This document shows positions 22,301-33,529 of a stretch of DNA of 64,000 nucleotides, one piece after another (the first letter of the stretch is position 1; every line of letters begins with the position of its first letter). The stretch covers positions 547,977-611,976 of the forward strand of contig NW_012236512.1 in assembly GCF_000787575.1 (NCBI RefSeq), in the 5' to 3' direction. Both the position numbers and the translations under genes were made by a program. Source of the stretch: Acytostelium subglobosum LB1 (lineage: Eukaryota > Evosea > Eumycetozoa > Acytosteliales > Acytosteliaceae). Below the pieces are notes generated by a model. That model did not search any database and was not told the DNA's origin. It was given only the letters and a program-made list of their open reading frames with translations.

Positions 22301-23794
22301 CCGCCGACTCTGCCGCAGCTGGATACTACATCACCAATGCCTACAACACCATTGTTGGTAATGCTGCCTCTGGTGGATGGGCTTCCTACTCCTTCCCCAA
22401 CTTGCCCGCACCCGTTGGAGCGTACCGTAACTTGACAACCTTTAACCCGTCCAGTCGAACAACCCTCAAGTTCGACGGAAACACCGCTCACTCTGCCGGC
22501 TCCTACTTTATCTTTGGCTCTTGCGTCTACTGTGGAGGCAAGCTCTGGTTTGAGAACGCCACAGACATCCTGACCTACCAGTCAGGTCGTGTCAGTCGTT
22601 CAACCCTCGACTTTGCTGGACAGGAAACATGGATGCGTTACTCCAACATCAAGGTATCGCAGTGTTCTGCTGGAATTGGTCACTGGGGAGATGAGATTGA
22701 GGGTCGTTGGCTATGAGTCACACGACAACGCTATCTCAGCCACACTCTTTGGTTCAGCATGGATGAGTAACGCCATTGTGAATGGATGGTCCAACAACCC
22801 AATGGATGAGGCCAAGTTTGACATATGGACATTCCGTCAGGGATTCCAATTCTACGACACAGTCACCCAGACCATCTTGACCAACATCAACTTCCGTAAC
22901 TTCTGGCATCGCGACAACTCTGACGATCCCGAGAATGACTACCGTGTCATTGTCTCCATGACCCACAGCGACGTCTACAAACCACAAGGTATCTCTGCCA
23001 CTCGCAACATCACATTCACCAATGTCCCACTTGCCGCCCGTCTGGGTCACGCCATCAAGGATACTGGCTCCAGTCGCTACTTCAACTTTATGGACTTTGA
23101 TGGAACTGTGTCGGGCACTGGCGTCAAGACACTGGTCGGCTCCCACATCAATTGGTGGAACTATGATTCCAGCTGTCAGTACAACCAAGACTGGAACTCA
23201 TGGTACTGTGCACAGGGTGCCCACGAGGTCGTCAACATTCCAGTCTACATCGCTGGTGTGATCGATGATGCTGAGGCCGACCCATCCATTGTCGTCGGTA
23301 CCGCCACCATGTTTGCACCAAACCTCCCAGCTGGCGGCCAAACCAGCGTGATCACCAACAACAATGGTATCACAGGTATCTCCAATGTTGGATGGCACCT
23401 CAACTTCAACAACAGCTCGCCAGCCGAGATGAAGATCGATATCCGCCAGATCCCCTACAACAACTACATCCTGTTGGCGGTCAACTATCCCTCCGGCACA
23501 ACATTCACCGCCAGCACCCGCGCCTATGAATGGGGCGACACCAACCAATTGACCTCGACCACCTCTCGTTCGCTGGTGATCAGTGGCGATGGCACCAAGT
23601 ACTACTTTGATGGAACGACCCTGTTTGTCAAGTTGATCTGTCCTTTGTACACTGGAAACATGGCCGATGAGGCGTTCTCTCGTGGCAACGTCTACGTCTA
23701 CGACTTGATGTGGGGCTACTACTACACCATCAAGGCCTCCTGTCCCAACAACAAGTGCACCGTCACTGGACCAACAGTCCCATCTTGGCAATAA
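19385..23794 (+). CDS. G8-domain, beta-helix cell-surface/secreted protein (one frameshift)
   Basis: Exons 19385-20138 and 20204-23794 (GTATGT..TAG intron, phase 1). One extra base in the GGG at 22701-22703 shifts the frame; allowing for it gives about 1447 residues. Features: signal peptide (1-32), Ser/Thr-rich stretch (98-150), two hydrophobic segments (about 160-178 and 184-203), a lectin-like beta-sandwich region (about 425-570), and a G8 domain from about 603 (WHDPATWGGSMPSPAATITL). A long parallel beta-helix-like region follows, with HFHLAGKVNNSYITDCSVQQ, then NIKVSQCSAGIGHWG just before the frameshift and GYESHDN just after. G8 proteins (the CEMIP/TMEM2 group) act on or bind extracellular polysaccharides such as hyaluronan; the role here is inferred. 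Both sides of the shift are well conserved, so an assembly error is likely. Confidence 0.8.
20149..20200 (+). repeat. Telomere-like CCCT-rich repeat inside the G8-gene intron
   Basis: Degenerate CCCTTA/CCCTCA units fill the 65-bp intron 20139-20203. Composition and orientation match the DOP1 intron tract, although the host genes are unrelated. Confidence 0.65.
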
Positions 23795-25807
23795 ACCATT
23801 CTCTCACTCCTCCTTTATTTCTTTCCTCTCTTGCTCCTGGTTGACCTTGCTGGCAACTTGTTACTTGTTCTTTTCTTGTTGTCGTTTCATTGGTGTTGCC
23901 GTCAGCCTCGGTCTCATCTGCGACCTCTATCTTCATTGTGGGAATGGTACCCATCTCTTGGATGACAGACTTTGCCTCGGCCAGTTGTTTGAGTGACCCA
24001 ATCTCTTCTTTGAGCATGCTGTTCTCGTTCTCAAGTTGTCCCGCCCTATCCATGGCAAAGAAATGAATGGACATAGTTGAGGTTGGAGGTGTCCTGTACT
24101 TCCTCTCAGACACTTTGTAGATGATGACTGATTTCCAAGGATCCAGTTTGCGGAGCTCCACATTGTAGTCTGTTTTGTTGGAACCATAGCCCTCACCCTT
24201 GGTATAGGTGACATTGTACCTGTCCACACTTGGCATGGATGATAATAGATTTTTGAGGTACTCGACAAGTCTTGACTTCAAACGAACCATGTGCTTTGGA
24301 GTGGAGGACTTGATGGTCAAAGACTTGAGGTGACGGAAGTATCTTGGAGGTGCTTGGTTGAAGTTGACTTCGGTAACTCGAAGAGTCTCGACATTGCACT
24401 TCAGCCTCTCGAACTGCCTGAGTAACTCCACTGTAAGATGCGACAGTGACAGCTGACTCAGATTGTATGAGCCCATGTACTGGAGTGATGTCACCGAAGA
24501 AGGCAGCAAAGCTCCAATATCGTGGCGATAAGAAGCTCCCAAGGCCAATGTGTGAAGATTTGGGGGCACAAACCCAGGCACCAACTCCTGACTGAACGAC
24601 CATCCAGTTTTAAACGTCAGCAATGATGGAGGAAGCAGTCCAGGAAAGATATCTTGGGAGAATGATTGACCAAGTATCAATGTCTCCAGACACGGGAGAT
24701 TATGTCTGACCACATTAAGTGGATAAGAGGTCTCCACGAATGCTTCTAGAGAGCGGTTGAACCAACTGCCAAACTCCAAGTATACCAGGGTGCTGGGCAG
24801 GGCATCCACGACCAAAGGTTGATTGTAAAACTGACCAAATGTCAAGCTGGTCAATCTGTTTGGCAGACAGCCAGCAGAGATGACATCATTGAAATTATCC
24901 CCAAATGACAACATAACAATGGAGCTAGGCAGAGTGTTTGGGATAAGAGGCTGATATACATGGCTCAAAGTCAACTTGGTCAATGTGCTTGGGAATGCTC
25001 CAATGTCAACAGCAGGTTGTGTTTGTGCGGTCTCAGAGATTTGAACAAACTGATTATTCATTGTGCCATAATTGACGGTCAGCTCGACCATTGACTCAGG
25101 TAACATGCCTGGAAGATTCTATTGTATCTGGCCGCCTCCCAACGACAGGGATCGCAACGATCTGGGCAACTTTCTCGCGTTGATCTCATGTAAGTAGCCC
25201 GAACCAAGCGAGAGTGTCACCAGTGATTGCGGGAGGATGTCGGGAAATATTGGTTTGTTGAACAATGAGTCCTCACCAAAGATCAAATACAAGAGGGAGT
25301 CTGGCAATACGTTTGATTTGAAAGGTTGATTGTAGAGATATCCAAACTTCAATGTTGTCAGAGTGTTTGGCAACGAGCCGACGTTGAACTCTTTGTTGAA
25401 TATTGACGCTGGAGTGAAGACCAATGTGACAAGTGATGGTGGCAGTACACCATTGAGAGATGAATCAAAGCATTTGCCAAATGTAATTGATGTGAGCGAC
25501 GCTGGTAGCAGGTCGGATGTGGGTATCGGCCTGCTGTACTGATGACAGAATGTTAACTCTGTGATCTTTGGTGGCAATGTATTCCTGAGCAGTTGTCTAT
25601 TGTACCTATATACTATTTGTCTACTTGTTGTTTCAACTTGATCAATATCAAGACCAGGTATATTTGATTTAAATATAAGTTCTAACTCTGGTAATCTATT
25701 ATAAACCAACATAAACAATCGTTTTGATGTCAATCCAGAAATATTGCATCTAATGTATCCAATTGATCAACTATCACTCTAATGACTATATTTGAAAGTG
25801 AATCCAT
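23763..25807 (-). pseudogene. F-box/FNIP repeat protein gene with a frameshift and an in-frame TAG
   Basis: Reading the minus strand from ATG 25807, an F-box-like start (MDSLSNIVIRVIVDQLDTLD) loses frame at a short T run near 25740. It continues as LTSKRLFMLVYNRLPELELI. FNIP repeats follow (FGYLYNQPFKSNVLPDSLLY and similar), interrupted by a TAG at 25119-25121 that sits where a repeat normally has Gln, Tyr or Asn. They then resume in the same frame (NLPGMLPESMVELTV) to about 24500. A Lys/Ser-rich region and a C-terminal coiled coil (AMDRAGQLENENSMLKEEI) end at 23763. With the missing base restored the protein would have about 681 codons. All other repeats are intact, so the damage is recent or an artefact. 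The last 32 bp overlap the 3' coding end of the convergent G8 gene. Confidence 0.75.
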
Positions 25808-25951
25808 TGTACTCAATACTATTATTATCTTTATCTTTATCTCTATTTGCAAGAATTGAAGATTAGATGTTCAAGTGTGTGTTCGTATTTGAAGTTTGGA
25901 CCCATTTAACCTCAACAACTACTCAATCACTCACTCACTTACTCAATTACA

Positions 25952-26261
25952 ATGGAATCCAACAACAATAACATCGACAATAACAAGTCAAGGTTGAGGG
26001 CATTGATCAGTACTGTATTGCTTGCCAATAAGTATGTTAGATCAGAGGTGTTTAGACATGTATCATTGATACACAGACAGTTGAACATCACCAATGTATT
26101 CAATTCATCAGATATCTCATCACTCTATCATTATGTACAATGTAATGACACTACCAAGTTCATCCATTACTGTGATCAATTGGATATCACTGTCCATTCA
26201 CCCGAAGAGTAAGCATGTATATGAATGAATGAACATCGATCACTCTTGACCACTCACTCAC

Positions 26262-26294
<33 letters not shown>

Positions 26295-28492
26295 CAACTA
26301 GGTTGCTCGATACTGTGAATGATGCATTCAAACATGCTTTCCATAGACAGAACATCACATTGGTGAAGTATATCCTTGAACGATTCAGACTAGGCAACAA
26401 CACTACGGTTGATAAGTTTAAAGACTATGTCAGAGGGGAGTTGTTCATGTTCCTACAACGCCATGCATCCTCAATGCAACATATCAAGCTCAGTCAATCA
26501 ATGATTCATACATTGTTTGGCTACACACTTTCTTATGGTGACACCATCATCCCTCCATACGTCCTAGACCTAATGATGAGATCTGCATTAGTTGATCATG
26601 ATGACTCTGGCTTGTGCTCGGAGATCTACCAACATCATCCACTACATACATTGTCCAAACGTCCATTGTTTGAATGGTACGTCTACTTTGGATATATGAT
26701 TGCGTCCAATCCATGGTTCGCAAGACATCAATCTATGATCAATGATGACTTCCAAGCATACCTCTTGTCGCCCCCGCCAGCTCCAACTCCATCGTCAAAC
26801 GACCCTCCTAGCTACAATCTCAATGGACACTTGGCCGAGTTTGCAATCCGACAACAACTGTATGACCTACTTATCAAGATTGCCAAGCATACATCATCCA
26901 TCAATGCACGCAGTCTAACTGCAATTGAGCATCCAATTACCCTCGACACACTATTGGCACTCGCGACGAGAATGAAGTTGACACTATTCAATCAACTTGC
27001 AGCAGTTGGCGACATCAGCTTCATGAAGCATGTACTACATCTCATGCCAGAGTACATTGATCATGTCAAATCGTTTGAAGTTGGATCTCAATCTCAGCAC
27101 CACAGTCTCTTCAACACCTCAATGCTCCAATGCGCGTTGACTGGTGGCCACTATGAATGTGCATGCTACATCCTGGACAACTTTACTCAATTCCTTCAAC
27201 AACTGAATCCCACCATCGGATTCAATCACAAGTGGCTAGTAACAGGCATCAACATGAGGATCAATCCCAGCAACACCAATCACAACCACCATAACTGGTT
27301 GGAGATGTTCGACATGTTGGTCAACAATGTGAATGTGGATCACATCTTTTTTGATCTGTACATGAACGCGATCGTGGCCAAACGATTAGATGTGATTGAT
27401 CGTTTGGAACAATTGATCGACAACAGCACCATCACCACATTGATCGACATCAATCTAACATTCAACACGGCACTCCAACAACAATATGTCGACGCCATCA
27501 AGACAATCATACACAATCGTCCAGGTCATAAGTTCAAAGGCATCAATATTGAATACTTTGATCAATGTACCTCTGATGTCCAAGACATGATCTTGACAGG
27601 TATTGATCCTGGATGTCTTGACTTCCAATTGGACAAGTCTCCCAAGGCCAATGTGTCGGCCAGCACCATTCGCATGTTGATCAAACATCAACATCATACA
27701 CATTGTTGGAGCAGACTTCTCAAGAGTGCTGAGCTCCAGGACGAGAGGGAGCTGGTGGACATTCTGGCCAAACAACATGACGCGACGCCATATCAGACAG
27801 ACCCATGGCTACTTGGCTATGAATTGACTCCTCAAGTAAAGTATGGACGTGGAGAGTTGCAACATACCCAGATGATCTACATCTTGCAAAATGAGAAAAG
27901 AAGAAGCAAGATTGATACAATACTCACATCATCCAAACATTTGGCTCGGTCTGGTGCGACAAGTGGCAGGCTACTTGCATCTGATGTCCTGGCATTCTTT
28001 AACCTGCAACCGCGACAACCATTGGTTTTTAGCTCTTTCTATCAGGCGGATGTCAGTCGTCTGGAAATCGACTTGATCGAGTACATTTGGAGTAGATTAC
28101 CAGATATACAAAAACGTGATCAAAAGTACATCACTGATGTATTGTCATCAAATGCTGCCACAAACAATATTATGATGTATCGATATATTTTGGACAGTTT
28201 GATCAAAGACTTTGACAATCACAATAATTTCCAACGTGGTCCATTCATCAAAGCACCAACAATCCAACAGATAATTATCAATATCAAAAGATTTAGATGT
28301 TATTTATCCACTCAATTGATTGTAGAGTTGTTCAATCCACTCAACTTCACTGGTCATGACCATGATCTTAACATTCAACCATCATCAACAACAAGTCCAT
28401 ATCATCGACTTCTGGTACCACCCACATCATCCGAGTTCCAACAATACCAATCAATCCTCAACAACCTTGGTGTCATCAATCCATCATCATGA
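25952..28492 (+). CDS. Ankyrin-like dictyostelid family protein (plus-strand member)
   Basis: Exons 25952-26208 and 26302-28492 (GTAAGC..AG, phase 2) give 815 residues. Exon 1 encodes the family N-terminal block (YVRSEVFRHVSLIHRQLNIT, FIHYCDQLDITVHSPEE). Exon 2 starts LLDTVNDAFKHAF. It carries divergent ankyrin-like helix pairs, such as FMKHVLHLMPEYIDHV, LQCALTGGHYECACYILDNF and YVDAIKTIIHNRPGHKF. The final 60 residues include YHRLLVPPTSSEFQQYQSIL, a near-invariant family ending. Ankyrin folds usually bind proteins; no partner is suggested. There is no signal or membrane segment. It is the sixth-plus-one relative of the minus-strand array at 41-59.7 kb, placed 12.5 kb away on the opposite strand. 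The intron is mostly ATCA repeats. Confidence 0.85.
26261..26293 (+). repeat. (ATCA)n microsatellite in intron
   Basis: About eight tandem ATCA units just upstream of the 3' splice site of the ankyrin-like gene. The same unit recurs upstream of many 3' splice sites in this window. Confidence 0.8.
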
Positions 28493-28819
28493 TCAAGATC
28501 ATCAATTTCCTATTTTTGGACCAACCAAACATAGAGATAATTATTTTATTCTAAGTACTTGTCACAAATATACAAAGAAGTGACACCAACTTCAAGTCGG
28601 TCGGTTTTGAAACTGTAACGTTTTTCATTTAAATTGAAATTAATTTTGATTCTCGTTCGTGTCCCAACTCACACTCATTCACCAAACTGACTGACAGACT
28701 CAAGGACCCAAAACAAACACTCGCTTCTTAGTCCTTTTTACCCTTTACACATACATACATACCCTCAAACACACTCCTTTATATAATATATATAAATACC
28801 AACCAATCAAACATACAAC
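28493..28819. other. Intergenic, ankyrin-like 3' flank and NAP promoter
   Basis: Just after the stop of the ankyrin-like gene, a GATCATCAATTTCCTATTTT element resembles one arm of the hairpin found behind several minus-strand family members. The rest is AT-rich with CA-rich patches and ends in a (TA)n stretch 25 bp before the NAP start codon. Confidence 0.5.
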
Positions 28820-30011
28820 ATGTCCAACATTGAGCAAGATCAAGTCGAGATGAACGAGGAGTCTGAGGATCTCACTGCCATCACCACCACCGAGATCTTA
28901 AATAGAGTTAATGCTTTGATCAAGCTTCAGGTATGAATGAATGAACGAACCAAGAATGAATAGAAATGGACATTGACACTCACTCTATCATATTCAAACA
29001 TATTGTAGGAGCAAGCAGATAAGCTTGAGGAGCAGAAGGAGCCAGAGTATGAGGCCATTCACAACAAATACAAGCCACTCTTTGAGGAGATCCTCAAGAT
29101 TAGAGCCTCAATCATCAGTGGTGAGACTGAGCCAACTGATATTGATTCGGCCCCAAAGGAGCCATTGACCATCTCAGAGTTGCCATCAAATGGTATGATA
29201 TGATATAATCAATCGATCGATCGATCGATCACAAGCATAGTACTCCTCAATGCATACTAATCACAAACAAACAAACAATCAATCAATCAATTAATCAACA
29301 ACAGACATCAAGGGTATTCCAAACTTCTGGCTTGGTGTCCTCACTAACTTCCCATACACTAAGGACTTGCTGGCCGAGGAGGACGAGCCAGTTCTGTCAC
29401 ATTTGATCAACATCGCCGTCGCTGACGACGAGGAAACTGGAAGCTTCACTGTACAATTTGTCTTCTCACCAAACGAATACTTCACCAACACTTCGATCAC
29501 CGCCGCCGTCGCCATCGAGGGAGGAGAAATCGCCTCAATCAAGGTCGACCCAATCGAGTGGAAGGAGGGCAAGAAGTTCATCATCATGCAGGTCGAGAAG
29601 AAGATCAAGAAGAAGGGTCCAAAGGGCAAGCCCCCTGTCGTCACCACCAAGATCGTGGAGGAGAAGCTCCAGTCTATATTCACCGTGCTCCTCGTCAACT
29701 CTGACTCTGAGGATGCCGAGTTCAAACACAGCGAGGACGAGCTTGCCACCCCCGAGGAGATCATGCAGATTCAAGGAGGCATTCTGGACAACCTGGCACA
29801 GAAGGTCGTGCCCTTCGCCATCGAGTGGTTCCTGGGTCGCGGCGAGCTCGACGAGCAGGACGGAATGGGAGACTTTGACATGGGTGACTTTGATGAGGAG
29901 GATCTTGATGAGGACGACGAGGATTTTCCACAGCAGCAGGCACCACAGGGACGCAGACCGGCCGGCGGTCAGCCACCAAAGCCAAACAATCCAGAGTGCA
30001 AGCAGCAATAA
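28820..30011 (+). CDS. Nucleosome assembly protein (NAP1/SET family)
   Basis: Exons 28820-28930, 29009-29192 and 29305-30011 join in frame (333 residues). The N-terminal acidic helix and the long dimerisation helix (LEEQKEPEYEAIHNKYKPLF) lead into the NAP fold: GIPNFWLGVLTNFPYTKDLL, FSPNEYFTNTSI, and the acidic C-terminal tail DEEDLDEDDEDF. NAP proteins bind histones H2A-H2B and shuttle them for nucleosome assembly, in cytosol and nucleus. The conserved element SPNEYFTN matches the family core. A Lys-rich segment (KKIKKKGPKGKPP) inside the fold is a possible nuclear localisation signal. The C-terminus ends in a Gln/Pro-rich tail. Start ATG follows a TATA-like stretch. It converges on the zinc transporter gene, 86 bp apart. 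Confidence 0.92.
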
Positions 30012-30097
30012 ATGGATTGAAGTCCACAACATTTTAGTTTAGCAAGTAGTAATCAGTCAAGACACGCGCACATACTCGCGAGTATATATATAAATGT

Positions 30098-31937
30098 TTA
30101 ATGATGACTGTGTCCGTGGTGGTCATGGCCGTGTCCATGGTGGTCGTCGTGACGGTCGTGGCTGTGTCCATGGTGGTCGTCGTGCTCATCATGTTCGTCG
30201 TGTCCATGGCCATGCTCTTGATGATCGTGTTGATGGTTATGTTCTTTGTCGTCACAATCATCGTCGTCATGGTGTCCAACACCGTGGCTGTGTCCATGAT
30301 GATCATCATGTTTATCGTGGCCATGACCATGATGGTCGTGGCCATGCTGCTTCTTCTTTGGTTGCTTATGCTCATGTGCGTGCTTGTGTCCGTGACCATG
30401 GTCATGCTCCTTCTCCACCTGGACCGTTAGGTTCTGGATGAAGTTGAAGTTGTCCCTGACGCTTTTTAGTATCTGTTGCTCATCACAATCGTCCTTGACG
30501 ACAACGTGAATCGATCCAACATAGCTGCCATGTGCTTGGGTCCAGAAGTGCTTGTCCTTCAATGCAAGCACGCCGCCAATCGACTCTGTCTCTCTGCAGG
30601 CCGAGTTGAGCTGGGCCACCAATGGCTGAGGTGTAGTCTGCAGCAACACCTTGCCCGTTCTCAGGCAAATAGGCAGCACATCGTATACAATGATACAAGC
30701 GATGATGATTGATATCAACGAGTCTGATATCTCGATTCCACTATTATTATTATTGATTGATTGCTGGTTAGTCCTTGTTGTGTCCAGTGGACAATCGTCG
30801 TCGGTGATTACATACAGTGTACTACCAAGCAGAGCAGAGAATATAACTCCAACACTTGTACAGCTATCGGCAAAGATGTGAGAGGTGATGGTCATGAAGT
30901 TCTCATGTCTGGCACGACCTTTCTCTGTTGTGTACTTGCGCGTTAGTATTGTGATTGGATAATTGATTGATTGATTGATCAAGTGGACCATACCATTCAT
31001 AACAGAATGCTTCCTAAAGAACAGAATTCCAGTGATGTTGATTAATAAACTTACAAACGCCAGTGATATGACGCGACCATGACTAGAGAGAGAGTTGAAT
31101 AGGGTAGTTAGTGTCAGGTTAGTGCTTGACCAATCAAACAGGTCAGATGAGATTGAGTAGTTACTTGTGAATGTGGGGTGGCTCCAAGAGTCTCTCGGTC
31201 GACTCGAGGAACAGGAAGAAGGAGACAAAGAGTAGGAAGCAGCCGTTGGAGAACACGCCAAGGATCTCCCAGCGGTCGTAGCCATAGGTAAACTCGCGGT
31301 TCGATCCCTTCTTTCCGACGAGGATCGATGCCAGACTGATCATGAAGCCGATGCAGTCAAAGAGCGCGTGGAAGCCGTCCGACACCAGTCCCAGACTCTC
31401 GAGGTAGGCTCCGTAGAAGATTTCGTACAGCGTGAACACCAGCATGACGACGATCCACATCGCCAGCTTCTTGGCATCAGAGTCGTTGAGCAGGTTGTCA
31501 TACATGTGTCTCCAGGTGAGTCGTGTCTCGTACAGAGACGCAGTCGAGCCGATGTTTCCTAGTGACTGATAGAACGAGGTTGTTGAGGATGCGCTAGGGG
31601 AGACCGCAGCATAAGATGTTTGATGATGTTGTCCGTGACTGTGACCATGGTCATGCTCATCGTGATCATGTCCATGCATCGAGCTGGCGGAGTAGTTGTA
31701 GAGTGTTGGTGATGACACAGAGTATTGAGCTTGTTGTTGTTGCTTATCTGGTCTAAACACAATGTTTGCAGATGTATCATAATAACTCTGTTGTTGTTGA
31801 ATAGGTGATGTCGCTGTGTACTGTTGTTGTTGTGGTTGATGTTCTTGGGAGAACATTGTTGGTTGGTTGTACATTGTCTGTGGCTGATGCTGGTGCTGAT
31901 GCTCGGCATCATCATTATTAAAGTATGGATGACTCAT
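30098..31937 (-). CDS. Cation diffusion facilitator zinc transporter (ZnT5/7-like)
   Basis: Three exons, 31165-31937, 30994-31082 and 30098-30924 (total 1689 nt, 562 residues). The Gln/His-rich N-terminal 130 residues are cytosolic. Six membrane helices follow. The zinc-site HxxxD pair is in helix 2 (GFHALFDCIGF) and helix 5 (HIFADSCTSVG), and LESTERLLEPPHIHNHGR matches the ZnT5/ZnT7/Msc2 subgroup, which moves zinc out of the cytosol into secretory compartments. The His-rich segment usually lies in the loop between helices 4 and 5; here that loop is short and a run of about 100 His/Asp/Gly residues forms the C-terminus instead. The middle exon is only 89 nt, and the third exon's splice site removes an ATCA-rich intron. 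A zinc importer gene lies 285 bp upstream. Confidence 0.9.
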
Positions 31938-32222
31938 CCTTTACTTTACTTTATATTATATATACTATATTATTATTACTAACTAAGTAATGCACAACAA
32001 TAAACCCAAACTCATTAACTTCACTTCATTTCACTCTGAGCCACGTGTCGTGTCATTCTTTGCGGAGTGACTTTGTTTTGAATTCAATTTATGGGTTTGT
32101 TCAAGTTCAAGGTAGTGTGTCGCGTTGGCCTGGCGAGACGACCTCGACTGAGCCACGCTCAATGGTATTGGTCAATGAATGGTATGTACAATAGACGCCC
32201 AGAACTCCAATCTATCATGATA

Positions 32223-33529
32223 TTAATGGACGTGTACCAGTGAATCGATTACAATGAATGTAAGATAGCCTAGACAGATGGCGCCAATGTTCATGGGCTT
32301 GTTTGCTCGCTTGGCATGTAGTATCTCTGGTAGGATACCAGTGGTCGTTATATACAGGAATGTGCCAGCGCCAAAGCCAAGTATGAATGACACCGTCGAT
32401 GGATTAATACCGCCCAGAATGATCGATGCAATGAACGACCCCAGTGGAGTCATACAAGATATCAGCAAGAAGTAGAGGAATGGATGAAAGCCCTAGTGAT
32501 TGAGTTGATCGATCGATTGAGTTAGGTAGTGCTCTCCTTCGCGTGAGTGAGACAATAGGGAGGTGCAGTGTAAACATACTAATAACTTCCTTTGAGACAA
32601 TACAATTGAACTCATTACAAAGCCATCAGGCAACTTATGGATGACAATGGCCATTGCTACACGAGCGCCAACGTCAGAGTTTGCGGCAAAGGCGCCAGAG
32701 ATCACCATGCCATCGACAAGTGAGTGTACAGATAGTGCCACGAATGCAGTCATCGATAGCTTTGATGCTTGTTGTACAACAACAGGCGGCTGGCCACCAC
32801 CAAGACTGCTCCTTTGTTCGCCATTGTTTGATATCAGTGAGTGACGACCGCCCTCCTCTTCATCCAAATGTTCATGAGTATCTGGCTCGTGTGTCTCATC
32901 CTTCTGTTGGATTGTTGGTGAGGATGAAGAGTTAACAACAAGGCCTCGAGAGATAGATGTTTGATTGTTAACATTGATCATGATCTGCTGCATACCTTGT
33001 CTCTTTCCTCCATCTCTATTGAGTGATCATCGTGATTGTCGCCGTCATTGGCGTTGTTGTTGCTACTGCTGTCGACTGAATGCGAGTGTGAATGAGAGTG
33101 GCCTGCCGAGCTCATGAGTAGCTCGATACCAATCAGCATGATGAAGCCAAGTGCCAGTCCATACATTGGTATTCGTGCACCACTACCATGTTCATCTTCA
33201 TCTTCATCATGTCCACTATGTCCAGTAGTAGTAGCCATTGTAGTCGTAGTTGTCATTGTCAAGTTTGTTGTTAACATTGTATTGTTATTCAATCTATCAT
33301 TATCAATCTTGATTATATTGTTGTTTGTTGTTGTAATAGTAGACATCTCCATTGCCTCTGGTAACAGCTCTAATGTTGCCACAGCAAACAAGATACCAGC
33401 AGACATTGCCAACAACAGTTGATAGTATCTTGCATTGATACCATTCCTAAATAGAAACAGTGGCAATGATGCTGACACCAATGGAGTGAGTCCTGCCAAC
33501 AATGAGTATACGAATACCTGCAGGCCCAT
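32223..33529 (-). CDS. ZIP family zinc/iron importer
   Basis: Exons 32996-33529, 32580-32903 and 32223-32492, all phase 0, give 375 residues. Eight membrane helices are expected. The cytosolic loop between helices 3 and 4 is His/Ser/Asp-rich (GHSHSHSHSVDSSSNNN). The metal-binding signature is present in helices 4 and 5: SVHSLVDGMVISGAF and VIHKLPDGFVMSS. C-terminal helices include FGAGTFLYITTTGILPEI. ZIP proteins bring zinc or iron into the cytosol from outside or from vesicles. The gene runs in the same direction as the CDF exporter downstream (distance 285 bp), and both have His-rich cytosolic parts, which suggests shared handling of zinc. An in-frame GTATGT at the end of exon 2 decides the donor. 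Confidence 0.88.

Noticed and set aside
22637-22703. Intron from GTATCG to GATTGAG to explain the G8-gene frame change
   Set aside because: It would delete the conserved VSQCSAGIGHWG segment; a one-base slip in GGG is simpler.
30090-30450. Long plus-strand Val/Met-rich open frames opposite the His-rich tail
   Set aside because: Antisense shadow of the His/Asp codon repeat of the zinc exporter.
31285-31305. tRNA B-box-like GGTTCGATCC
   Set aside because: Lies inside the conserved coding sequence of the zinc transporter; no A-box or cloverleaf around it.
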